From: Acidilobus sp. 7A
GTDB taxonomy: Archaea > Thermoproteota > Thermoprotei_A > Sulfolobales > Acidilobaceae
Direction: 5' to 3'
DNA length: 64,000 nucleotides
Assembly: GCF_003431325.1 (NCBI RefSeq)
Contig: NZ_CP010515.1
Location: 186,001 to 250,000 of the forward strand
Position 1 is the first letter of the stretch. Each line of letters opens with the position of its first letter. The notes under the pieces were generated by a model. That model was not told the DNA's origin. It did not search any database and saw nothing but the letters and a program-made list of their open reading frames with translations. Position numbers and translations under genes: made by a program. Positions 16,418 through 24,445 of this stretch are shown piece by piece.

Positions 16418-17833
16418 CTAAGCGCCGCGACCCCTGGCCCTGACCAGGTTAATGACTAGGCTGGCAACTATTATGAAGAGGCCTAGCGCCACGAGGACAA
16501 GGCTCCACTGCCAGGCGACGGCCGGCGCCAGCTTGGCCTTAAGGTAGCCGTTGTAGGCCATGACCTCAACGCCTATGCCGGCTATGGCGAGCCCAAGGAC
16601 CACGCTGGCTATTAGGCCACTGGCGTCAAAGTTTCCCACCATCAGCCTTATCACTGGGCTCCCCGTCGAGGCGCCCCTTGAGGCGGCCCAGGAGCTCAGG
16701 ACCACGTAGGCGTAGTAGCCAGCTATTGAGCCCGTCACTATGCCCACGGTGTACACAAGGCCGTAGAGCGAGAGGGCGGCGAGGCCGCTCCAGAAGCCTC
16801 CTACGCTGCAGCCCTCGGCTATTCTCGCCCCTATGGCTAATACGATCCCGCCGAGGAAGGCTACCAAGGCCTCGGCAACCCTGTTGGTCCCAGGCGCCGG
16901 GAGCCTTATGGCGAACGTCCCCCTGGCCTGGGCCGACAGCAGGGCGCCTGCCATAACCATCAGGATGAAGAAGGTGAACGCGTTGGCTATCGGGGCTGTC
17001 TGATACCAGTTGACGGCTACGCTCGCCGAGCCTATGAAGCCCCTGAAGGGCGCCGTAAGGTACTCTGTGAACAGGCCCACGGGCGTCGTGACGCCGAGGT
17101 AGTTGAAGCCCCTGCCCGCCATGAACACAAACGAGGCCACCATGAACAGGCCAAAGAGCGTGCCGTAGAAGTAAGGTGACGTCCAGGGGCTTCCTTTGCC
17201 CGTCTCCCACTTCAGCCTCTCCCTCCTGAAGTAGAGGGCCGCAACCATTATGCCAGCGAAGAACAGGACCCCGACGAGGGCCGCTGCGACGCGTATAGAC
17301 ATGAACCTTGAGAGCAGGTAGGGTATGTAGTCCAGGGGGCTCCCGTTGGGCACGTTGAGGGTCGCGTAGTGACTCCACCACCAGCCCAGGTTGAGGCCGT
17401 TGAAGATGGGGAACGCAAATATGACCGTGCCGACCATCATGCCAAGTATCTCAAGCCAGTTGACGATATAGCCCTGGCCTGACTTCCACAGCATCCCTAC
17501 CATGCAACCCTGGCCGAGCATCATGCCGAAGCCGAATATGAACGAGCCCACGAGGTCCCACCAGCCGACCCCAAAGAAGAACTTGTAGGCGTCAACTGCG
17601 GGAACTGCGCCGAAGGCGACAAGGAGGCCGTTCACCAGCGCTGAGACCGCGATGCCCGCAAGTATCATCTCATATATCCTCGAGTACTTGACGCCCATCA
17701 CCTGGTGCGTCGCCACCACTATGCAATACGTGGTCCTCTCCGCCAGGACCCCAAAGAGGAGGCCTACGACTGCGTAGAAGATCGCCGTCACCCAGGGCTG
17801 CACCTGAAAGAGAGGGACAGGTGCCTGTTGCAC
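16418..17833 (-). CDS. YeeE/YedE-family sulfur-compound transporter (TsuA-like)
   Basis: 471 residues and about 10-12 membrane helices in two related halves. Conserved Cys motifs are GQGCMVGMLWKSGQG in the first half and ARIAEGCSVGGFWSGLA in the second. Similar motifs line the thiosulfate path in bacterial TsuA/YeeE. Import of thiosulfate or another reduced-sulfur species is therefore likely. The start is GTG 17833, with GGGGAGG 6 nt upstream. The promoter (17845-17896) holds a TATA box between two inverted repeats, suggesting tight control. No TusA/YeeD gene is adjacent. Confidence 0.87.
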   Translation of the reverse strand: MQQAPVPLFQVQPWVTAIFYAVVGLLFGVLAERTTYCIVVATHQVMGVKYSRIYEMILAGIAVSALVNGLLVAFGAVPAVDAYKFFFGVGWWDLVGSFIFGFGMMLGQGCMVGMLWKSGQGYIVNWLEILGMMVGTVIFAFPIFNGLNLGWWWSHYATLNVPNGSPLDYIPYLLSRFMSIRVAAALVGVLFFAGIMVAALYFRRERLKWETGKGSPWTSPYFYGTLFGLFMVASFVFMAGRGFNYLGVTTPVGLFTEYLTAPFRGFIGSASVAVNWYQTAPIANAFTFFILMVMAGALLSAQARGTFAIRLPAPGTNRVAEALVAFLGGIVLAIGARIAEGCSVGGFWSGLAALSLYGLVYTVGIVTGSIAGYYAYVVLSSWAASRGASTGSPVIRLMVGNFDASGLIASVVLGLAIAGIGVEVMAYNGYLKAKLAPAVAWQWSLVLVALGLFIIVASLVINLVRARGRGA

Positions 17834-17844
17834 GTTCCTCCCCT

Positions 17845-17896
17845 ATTCTTTAAATAGAGAATATGGTATATTTAAGGATTTTCTCTAAATAGAGTA
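17845..17896 (-). promoter_or_regulatory. Promoter with two operator-like palindromes upstream of YeeE gene
   Basis: The minus-strand TATA-like TTAAATATA (about 17867-17875) is bracketed by ATTCTTTAAATAGAGAAT (17845-17862, an interrupted palindrome) and CTCTAAATAGAG (17883-17894, perfect 5-bp arms). Both share the core TAAATAGAG. The arrangement is typical of a repressor covering the promoter of a regulated transporter gene. The regulator is not identified. Confidence 0.6.
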
Positions 17897-17908
17897 TTGT
17901 ATGTGTTC

Positions 17909-19111
17909 CTATGCCTCACCTACATACCTCCTCTTGAGGTCACCCAGTATGCCTGAGATCGGTATCTCAACGGGGCATGCGACGTCGCACCTGCCGCAGC
18001 CCAGGCAGAGCATGGCAAGGGCTGCCCCCCTCTCGACGCCCTCAGTTATGGCTGTCCAGTTGACCCCCATGGGCCCTCCGTAGGTTGAACCTCCCCAGTT
18101 GTTTGCCACCTGGCCCCACACGGGGCAGACGAACTGGCAGTAGCCGCACCTTATGCACCTGAGCTGCTCCCTGAGCGCTACATCCTTGGCCGCGGCTCTC
18201 CTTCCGTTGTCGACAAGCACGACATGGACCTCGACCGGCCCGTGGGCCCCGTAGACCCTCCTGTGACCTATGTCGCCCGTGCTGCTGGGACCCGCTATGA
18301 GGCTCACGTAGGTCGGCGGGTAGAGGCCGGCAAAGGCAGCCTGCACAAGCACCACCTTGAAGGCGTCAAGTATCGAGGGCACGAGCTTCTCGACGCCAAC
18401 AAAGGCAATGTGAAGCCTTGGAAGGTTGGTCACCATCCTTATGTTGCCCTCGTTCTCAACTAGCAGGAGCGCGCCCTCCCTGGCAGCCAGCACGTTGGCC
18501 CCGCTTATGCCGACGTCGGCACTCACAAACTTAGACCTTAGGAACTGCCTCACCTTAGCCACCATCTGCTGGGGCGTGTCCGAGGGACTGACGTCAAGGT
18601 TTAGCCTCTCCCTCAGGAGCTTAGCGACCTTGGCCACCGTCATGTGTATCGCAGGAGCTATGGAGTGCATGGGCTTCCCTCCCTCCAGCTGAACAAGAAG
18701 CTGCCCAAGGTCCGTCTCCCAGACCTCGTTGCCGGCCTCCTCCAGGGCCTCCCTTATGCCCAGCTCCTCGGCCGTCATGGACTTCGACATGATGACCACC
18801 TTGCCCTTGCCAACCAGACCGAGGGCAAGCTCCCTGGCCTCTCTGGCGTCAGCCGCGTAGTGGGGCGCGGCGTTCACAGACTTCAATGATCTTATGGCAT
18901 CGTCTATGAGCTCGTCCATGTGGGCTATGGAGTACTCCTTTATCTCCTTGACCTCCCTGGCGAGCTGGACTATGTCAGGCCTGGACTCGAGGAACTTCCT
19001 TACCCTCTCCTCGGAGCCAGGCACGTAGGTGCGCAGGGCCTCCCTTAGGTCGCCGTCCTCGAGCGACCTAAGTATGGCGCTAGCGTAGGCCTCAAGGAGC
19101 TCGTCACTCAC
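17909..19111 (-). CDS. LutB-like iron-sulfur protein (LUD domain + 2x[4Fe-4S])
   Basis: 400 residues. The N-terminal ~270 residues are a LUD domain (VVIMSKSMTAEELGIREALEEAG ... DVGISGANVLAAREGALLLVENEGN). The C-terminal part is a bacterial-ferredoxin domain with CIRCGYCQFVCPV and CLGCGRCDVACPVEIP, eight Cys for two clusters. LutB with LutA and LutC oxidises L-lactate in bacteria; in archaea related proteins serve lactate or other 2-hydroxyacid oxidation. The start overlaps the end of the LutA-like gene by 8 nt, so they are one operon. No lutC is seen. Its 3' end was copied to 15410-15608. Confidence 0.88.
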   Translation of the reverse strand: MSDELLEAYASAILRSLEDGDLREALRTYVPGSEERVRKFLESRPDIVQLAREVKEIKEYSIAHMDELIDDAIRSLKSVNAAPHYAADAREARELALGLVGKGKVVIMSKSMTAEELGIREALEEAGNEVWETDLGQLLVQLEGGKPMHSIAPAIHMTVAKVAKLLRERLNLDVSPSDTPQQMVAKVRQFLRSKFVSADVGISGANVLAAREGALLLVENEGNIRMVTNLPRLHIAFVGVEKLVPSILDAFKVVLVQAAFAGLYPPTYVSLIAGPSSTGDIGHRRVYGAHGPVEVHVVLVDNGRRAAAKDVALREQLRCIRCGYCQFVCPVWGQVANNWGGSTYGGPMGVNWTAITEGVERGAALAMLCLGCGRCDVACPVEIPISGILGDLKRRYVGEA

Positions 19112-20048
19112 CGCCTATCACCTCGGCCAAGTCCATCAGCTTAAGGTTGACGCCAGACCTCATTGAGGCCCTGCGCAGGTTTACATAGCATATGGGGCAC
19201 ATTGTCACTGCGACCTCGCTGGCCCCCCTGAGCTCCGCAGCCCTGGCGTCAGCGACCGCCTCAGCCAGGGAGGGCAGGAGGGCCTCAAGAGGTCCCCCGC
19301 AGCAGTAGGTCCACCTGCCCGACCTCTGGACCTCCACGACTTCAGCCCCCGACCCCCTGAGCAGCTCCCTGGGCCTCTCAACTATGCCTATCTTCCTGGC
19401 GTAGACGCAGGAGTCGTGTACAGTGAGCCTTAGGTTTACCTTAGCCAGGGGCCTGACGAGGTCCATGTAGTTCACTGCCCTCAGCCCCTTCCCGAGGGCC
19501 TCTGAGTAGCCCCTCGTGACGGTCTCCATGGTGTGTGGGTCCACGACTATGAGCTCCTCGTAGCCCGCAGAAGATATGGCGCTGAGCACCCTCTCGGCGT
19601 GCCTCCTGAAGGCGTTTACAAGGCCGTAGTCCCTGAGCAGGGCCCCGCTGTACATGTCGGAGAGCTCGGGCACGTAGTCGAAGCTGACCCCGGCCGAGGT
19701 GAGAAGCCTCACCATGGACCTCAGGACCCTGTTGGACCACCCTATGAGCTCCGGGTCAGGCCTGACAAGGGAGGAGAGGTCAAGCCTCCCCGAGGCCAGC
19801 CTAGCGAGCCTGAGGGCCGCCCAGCCAGCGGCGCTGCTCCTCTCAACGGCCCTGAGGAGCTCAACCGTGCCCTCTATGTAAGGCACGAGCTGGTAGAGGG
19901 CCCCGGTGAAGAGAAGCCTCCTGCTGCCAGACCTTCCAAGGCCTAGGTCCTTTGACCACTCGGAGGCGAAGCCCCTGGGGACAGGCATGGGGTAGCCTGT
20001 CCTCTCGTCGAGCTCCGCCATGAGTTCCAGGAGCTCCCTGAACTTCAA
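19104..20048 (-). CDS. LutA-like CCG-domain (heterodisulfide reductase-type) protein
   Basis: 314 residues with two CCG-type cysteine domains: one around LRLTVHDSCVYARK ... WTYCCGGPLEAL and the C-terminal EVAVTMCPICYVNLRRA. The first CCG repeat in the N-terminal half is degenerate (VVDPHTMETVTRGY lacks Cys). CCG domains bind noncubane 4Fe-4S clusters and pass electrons in LutA, GlpC and HdrB. With the downstream LutB-like gene it probably forms a soluble 2-hydroxyacid (lactate or glycolate) oxidising complex. Confidence 0.85.
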   Translation of the reverse strand: MKFRELLELMAELDERTGYPMPVPRGFASEWSKDLGLGRSGSRRLLFTGALYQLVPYIEGTVELLRAVERSSAAGWAALRLARLASGRLDLSSLVRPDPELIGWSNRVLRSMVRLLTSAGVSFDYVPELSDMYSGALLRDYGLVNAFRRHAERVLSAISSAGYEELIVVDPHTMETVTRGYSEALGKGLRAVNYMDLVRPLAKVNLRLTVHDSCVYARKIGIVERPRELLRGSGAEVVEVQRSGRWTYCCGGPLEALLPSLAEAVADARAAELRGASEVAVTMCPICYVNLRRASMRSGVNLKLMDLAEVIGGE

Positions 20049-20119
20049 GCCGGCCCCTGCGCTTGAGGCGCACCTAGACTATTAAGGACAGCCTAACGGC
20101 GTCCATACTCGAAGGCAGC

Positions 20120-20881
20120 TCACAGGTAGTCCTCGGACTCGCCCTCCTCTTCCTCCTCGGACTCGCCTTCTGGCACGCCTGAGGGCTTAGTTGACCTGCT
20201 CACCTTCCACCTCCTCTGGTCCTCGTCATATATTACGAGCCCGCTCCTGACCATCTTGTTGAACAGGGCCGACGCCCTGTCCCCGAGGTCGGCCTGAACC
20301 TTGTCGCTCACCTGCCTCGAGTCCTTAAGGGATGTTGACTCCACCTCGGCCACGAACTTCTTCCAGAAATCGGGGTCAACAGCGGCCCTGCCGTCGCCCA
20401 GGGTCAGCACGACGGCCCCCTCCCTCTCAAGCTTTGCGAAGAAGCGGTCCGGGGCCCTGAGCCACTGGAGCTCCTCCTGGAAGACGACACCCTGCCTCCT
20501 CAGCCTCTCAAGGGCCGTGGAGCCCTGCGCCCCCTCCCTCTTAGTCTCCCTCGCAGTCTCCTTGACCTCCTGGGCCTGCTGAGGCTTCGCCTGCCTCAGC
20601 TCCTCCAGGGCCTCCTCTATCTGGGCCAGCCTCTTGGCCAGGTCATCGACCTTCTGAGTGAAGGGGTTCAGCACGTCCTGTATGAGCCTCTCGACCCTCT
20701 TTGACAGCGCGTCAAGGCTTCCCTGCTCGGGGGGCTGGGCGCTCCCCTTTATTATGGCCTCCACGTAGGCCCTCACGTCCTGGTAGCCCGCGTCCTTGGC
20801 CCTCTTCTCAAGGGTTGCCAGCTCCGAGTCGCTCAGCCTCACCTCTATTATGGTGTACTTGTCAACCTTCGGCTGGGACAA
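20120..20881 (-). CDS. Putative RHH/winged-helix protein with coiled coil, unknown function
   Basis: 253 residues. Residues ~8-45 (TIIEVRLSDSELATLEKRAKDAG) look like a ribbon-helix-helix strand and helix. A coiled coil follows (SLDALSKRVERLIQDVL...DDLAKRLAQIEEALEELRQ), then a winged-helix-like region (LERLRRQGVVFQEELQWL...SALFNKMVRSGLVIYDED). It ends in a very acidic tail (EGESEEEEEGESEDYL). I do not recognise a named family. A nucleoid or regulatory DNA-binding role is plausible only by inference. Confidence 0.65.
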   Translation of the reverse strand: MSQPKVDKYTIIEVRLSDSELATLEKRAKDAGYQDVRAYVEAIIKGSAQPPEQGSLDALSKRVERLIQDVLNPFTQKVDDLAKRLAQIEEALEELRQAKPQQAQEVKETARETKREGAQGSTALERLRRQGVVFQEELQWLRAPDRFFAKLEREGAVVLTLGDGRAAVDPDFWKKFVAEVESTSLKDSRQVSDKVQADLGDRASALFNKMVRSGLVIYDEDQRRWKVSRSTKPSGVPEGESEEEEEGESEDYL

Positions 20882-20944
20882 GCCTTAGCCCCTCTGTTTA
20901 TGTGGCTCACAGGACCTAATTAATTGAGATTAGAAGAAAGGGTG

Positions 20945-21877
20945 TCAGGCCAGGAGCTCAAGCGACCCAGCGAAGAGGCTGGAGAGGTGGAAGGCCCTGC
21001 CTATTACGTAGCCGAACAGCAGCCCCGCGGCGGTGGCTCCCAGGAGTATGAGAAGGCCTACCGCCAGCTCCCTGGCGAAGCTCGTGCCGTTCACGGTGGC
21101 GCTGTAGAAGTGGAAGGCCGCAAGGATGACAACCCCTATCATCAGGGACGCCACGAGGGCTGCCGCCGTGCTGCTGAGCAGAAGGTAAGGTATGCCGAGG
21201 AGGAGGGCCGTAACAAAGTAGGAGAGACCTGTGGCGGCGGCGCTGAGGCCCGGCCTCACGGAGCCCTCCTGCCTCGACTGGAGAAAGGCCGCGGCCGCCA
21301 TTGATATGGCTGCTGAGAAGCCCACCAGGAGGCCCGCCAGTCCTACTATCAGGGTCCTGGTCGTGGCCCCGAGGAAGCCGGCGTAGACTCCAACTAGCTC
21401 TGTTATGGCATCAGCCATGCCGAGAGCCACGAAGCCCAGGTACTGAACCCTGACGTCGTTGAGGCCCCTGATGAACTCGGACTCATGGCCCTCCTCGTCG
21501 GCAATTATGCTCTCAAGCTTAGGCCTCAGCTCCTGGGGGGCCCTGGACAGGAACCTCCTGTACTCACTGGCCGCGCTGGCCTCCCTCCTCTCCAGGGCCT
21601 GAAGCGTGAACACTGGCCCGAAGACCTTGTAGAGCGCCCTGAAGGCCCTGCCTGGCGGGGAGGCGCTGCAGTCCCTCCCGAGCAGGGACCTCCAGAAGAG
21701 GTAGTGGCCCCTCTCCTGCTCTGCGGCCTGCCTGAGCTTCTCCGAGAGCTCCCCGCTCTCCTCAGAGGCCAGGGCCTCGTAGAGCATGTATGTGCTGAGC
21801 TCGTCCCTGCAGTAGCCCTCCACCTTTCTTAGGTCCTCCTCCGTGAGACCCTTAGCGATGCCTGTCAAGTCGCTCAC
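20945..21877 (-). CDS. Ferritin-like/VIT fusion protein (MbfA/erythrin-VIT type iron transporter)
   Basis: 310 residues. The N-terminal ~145 residues are a rubrerythrin-like four-helix domain with metal ligands in RDELSTYMLYEALASEESGE, EQERGHYLFW and IADEEGHESEF (E and ExxH motifs). The C-terminal half has five hydrophobic segments of the CCC1/VIT1 family (YLGFVALGMADAITELVGVYAG). Such fusions export Fe or Mn, protecting against metal and peroxide stress. Length and domain order are normal. Confidence 0.87.
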   Translation of the reverse strand: MSDLTGIAKGLTEEDLRKVEGYCRDELSTYMLYEALASEESGELSEKLRQAAEQERGHYLFWRSLLGRDCSASPPGRAFRALYKVFGPVFTLQALERREASAASEYRRFLSRAPQELRPKLESIIADEEGHESEFIRGLNDVRVQYLGFVALGMADAITELVGVYAGFLGATTRTLIVGLAGLLVGFSAAISMAAAAFLQSRQEGSVRPGLSAAATGLSYFVTALLLGIPYLLLSSTAAALVASLMIGVVILAAFHFYSATVNGTSFARELAVGLLILLGATAAGLLFGYVIGRAFHLSSLFAGSLELLA

Positions 21878-21918
21878 CTCCCATAAGCTCGCTGGCTCCG
21901 AAAAACCTTTCTATTGAG

Positions 21919-22437
21919 TTAGGCTTTTCTAAGCCTCTCGTAAATTGAGAGCAGCAGGAGCGTCTTGAGGTCATGCACCTCAGCCCTCGCCACCTCCTCG
22001 GGCCTGAGGGTCACGAGCCTTATGACCTCGTCGGGCTCAAGCCTCTGACCCACCCTCGAGAGGCCCTCTGCTATGAAGCCGTGCTGAACCTCGTCGCTGT
22101 ACCCTGGGCTCACGTAGGCCTCATATGCCTTGGTCAGCCTCGAGGCTTTGTAGCCCGTCTCCTCCTCGAGCTCCCTCCTCGCGGCCTCCTCGGGCGTCTC
22201 CCCCTCCTCTATCCTCCCAGCCGGGGCCTCGAGGACCCACGAGTTGATAGCGGGCCTCCACTGCCTCTCCAGTATCACGCTGCCGTCGTCAAGAACCGGG
22301 AGCACAGCCACCGAGGAGCCAAAGGCCACCCTGTCAGCCCTGAACTCGGCCCCGTTGTAGGAGAACCTCAGCTCCTCAAGCCTCACCCTGACGCCCGAGC
22401 AGAGGGCCTCCCTTGAGGTTAGCCTCGGCTCGCTCAC
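21919..22437 (-). CDS. Nudix hydrolase, ADP-ribose pyrophosphatase-like
   Basis: 172 residues. The Nudix box is APAGRIEEGETPEEAARRELEEETGY (GX5EX7REUXEEXGU pattern complete; positions ~75-100). The preceding SVILERQWRPAINSWVLE is typical of ADP-sugar hydrolases of the NudF type. It probably cleaves ADP-ribose or a related nucleotide sugar. The start overlaps the stop of the S9 peptidase gene by 4 nt, so the two are translationally coupled. Confidence 0.9.
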   Translation of the reverse strand: MSEPRLTSREALCSGVRVRLEELRFSYNGAEFRADRVAFGSSVAVLPVLDDGSVILERQWRPAINSWVLEAPAGRIEEGETPEEAARRELEEETGYKASRLTKAYEAYVSPGYSDEVQHGFIAEGLSRVGQRLEPDEVIRLVTLRPEEVARAEVHDLKTLLLLSIYERLRKA

Positions 22438-24377
22438 CTGCCCTCACCAAGGTGGGACTTGAACCAGTCAAGCATCAGCTTCAGGTACTCCACCCTAACC
22501 TTGGGCCTGCCGCTCCTGGTCAGGTCATGGTTCTCGCCAGGGAAGAGGGCCAGCTTGACCTCAACGCCGAGGTACTTGAGGGCCGTGAACAGCTGGAGCG
22601 CCTGGCTCACGGGGCACCTGTAGTCCTCCAGGGCGTGCATTATCAGCGTCGGGGTCGTGGCCCCCTCTATGTATGTCAGGGGGCTCGCCTTCAGGTACTG
22701 GTCGGCTGACTTCCACGGCGGCTGGGCCATGAGCTGGTCCTCGTCGAAGTACCAGCCTATGTCGCTCGTGCCCCAGTCGCTGTAGAACTCGACGCAGCTC
22801 CTCTCCGTCATCGCTGCCTTGAACCTTGAGGTGTGAGTTATCACCCAGTTGGTCATGAAGCCCCCGTAGCTCCCCCCTGCCACCCCGGCCCTGCCAGGGT
22901 CAAGCTGCGGGAACTGCCTGGCGGCCTCGTCAGCTATCGTCATTAGGTCCTCGTAGTCAACTGCGCCCCACCTCCCCCTTATGTCAGCGAAGTCCTCGCT
23001 GTAGCCGTCGCTCCCCCTCGGGTTGCCATAGACCACCGCTATGCCAGCTGAGGCCAGCACGTGGAAGGCCACCATGAAGCCGTAGCCGTAGCTCGTCTTA
23101 GGGCCGCCGTGTATGTAGAGGACCCACGGCGCCCTCCCCTTGACCTCCTTAGGCATTAGGACCCAGAAGTCAAGCTCCGCGCCGTCCTTGGCCTTAGCCT
23201 TCGCCTTAACCGCCCTGGTCAGGGAGAGCTGCCTCAGCAGCCCTGAGTTGAAGTCCGTAATCTTCCTGCCCGACTGGCCCCTCAGGACGTAGAGCTCGCT
23301 GGGCTCCGACTCGTTCATCTGAGTGAAGTAGACGGAGTCGCCAGCGACGCTGAACTCGTCGACAACTGCGTCCTCAGGCCTGAGCATGGGCTCAACCTTG
23401 CCATCAGCGCTGGCCCTGTAGAGCCACGCCCTGCCTGCGTCGCTGACCTGGAAGTAGGCCCAGCTGCCTGAGAGCTGGAGGGGCTTTGAGCACGAGGGCC
23501 CGCGGGCCTCGCTGTTCACGCCGTTAAGCAGGTTCCTGTCAAGGCCTGTCTCGACCTTTGTCAACTCCCCGGTTTTCACGTCGTAGAGGTAGAGCCTGTA
23601 GTGGCTTGAGAGTCCCCTCTCGAACCTGTGCATGAGGAGCGCCACCATCCTGCCGTCGGGGGACCAGGCCACTGAGGCTATGGAGACCTTCGAGAGCAGC
23701 TGCACGTCCTCCCCGGTCTCAACGTTAACGAGCCTGAGCTCGTCGTACTGAGCCTTGAGCTCGTCCATCTGTTTGACGTAAGCTATGCCCCTGCCGTCTG
23801 GCGACCAGGAGAAGTCGCTCACGTCAAGGGCGTGCGACGTCAGCCTCCTGGGGGTGCCTCCCCTTGAGTCCACTAAGTATATGTTGCGTGGCCTGTCGAA
23901 TATGTAGCCCTCGCCGTTGAAGAACGGGGGCAACCTCTCAACTACGAGCGCCTCCCTCTTTGAGTAGTCCTTCCACTCGCCCTCGGCCAGCGGCCTCCTA
24001 GCAAGGAAGGCTATGGATCCCCCCGTTGGGGACCAGGACACCGCTGAGGCCCCAAAGGGCCAGGTGAAGAGGGCGTAGGGCTCGTAGCCGGGCCTCATCA
24101 CCATTATTGACGTCTGGGGCGGCTGCCCCTCCTGCCTCACCGCCCTTACGAAGGCCATCGTAGAGCCGTCGGGCGACCACACCGGGCAGGTGTCCCCGGG
24201 CCCTGAGGTGAGCGGGTAGTACGACCTGCCATCGTAGAGCCATATGGAGCTGTCGTACCTGTTCTGATCAAGGTTCGGCCTGCTCACCACGAAGAGGGCC
24301 CTTGAGCCGTCAGGCGAGGCTGAGGGGTTCGAGACGAGGACGAGTCGTGCCAGGTCCTCAGGCGACGTGCCTGACAA
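22434..24377 (-). CDS. S9 family serine peptidase (acylaminoacyl-peptidase-like)
   Basis: 647 residues. The N-terminal ~380 residues form a beta-propeller with repeated WSPDG/WSPTG units (VWSPDGSTMAFV, SWSPTGGSIAFL, SWSPDGRGIAYV, AWSPDGRMVALL). The C-terminal alpha/beta hydrolase has Ser in AGGSYGGFMTNW, Asp in MHALEDYRCPVSQ and His in PGENHDL. It should cut short or N-acylated peptides in the cytosol, downstream of the proteasome. No signal peptide is present. It precedes a Nudix gene and follows an M1 peptidase, so this is a small peptide-degradation cluster. Confidence 0.93.
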   Translation of the reverse strand: MSGTSPEDLARLVLVSNPSASPDGSRALFVVSRPNLDQNRYDSSIWLYDGRSYYPLTSGPGDTCPVWSPDGSTMAFVRAVRQEGQPPQTSIMVMRPGYEPYALFTWPFGASAVSWSPTGGSIAFLARRPLAEGEWKDYSKREALVVERLPPFFNGEGYIFDRPRNIYLVDSRGGTPRRLTSHALDVSDFSWSPDGRGIAYVKQMDELKAQYDELRLVNVETGEDVQLLSKVSIASVAWSPDGRMVALLMHRFERGLSSHYRLYLYDVKTGELTKVETGLDRNLLNGVNSEARGPSCSKPLQLSGSWAYFQVSDAGRAWLYRASADGKVEPMLRPEDAVVDEFSVAGDSVYFTQMNESEPSELYVLRGQSGRKITDFNSGLLRQLSLTRAVKAKAKAKDGAELDFWVLMPKEVKGRAPWVLYIHGGPKTSYGYGFMVAFHVLASAGIAVVYGNPRGSDGYSEDFADIRGRWGAVDYEDLMTIADEAARQFPQLDPGRAGVAGGSYGGFMTNWVITHTSRFKAAMTERSCVEFYSDWGTSDIGWYFDEDQLMAQPPWKSADQYLKASPLTYIEGATTPTLIMHALEDYRCPVSQALQLFTALKYLGVEVKLALFPGENHDLTRSGRPKVRVEYLKLMLDWFKSHLGEGR

Positions 24378-24445
24378 CTTTCAAACACCAGTGGGGAACG
24401 TCGCGCCAAAGAATAAAAGGGCGACTTTAAGGGCGCTTAAGGCAA

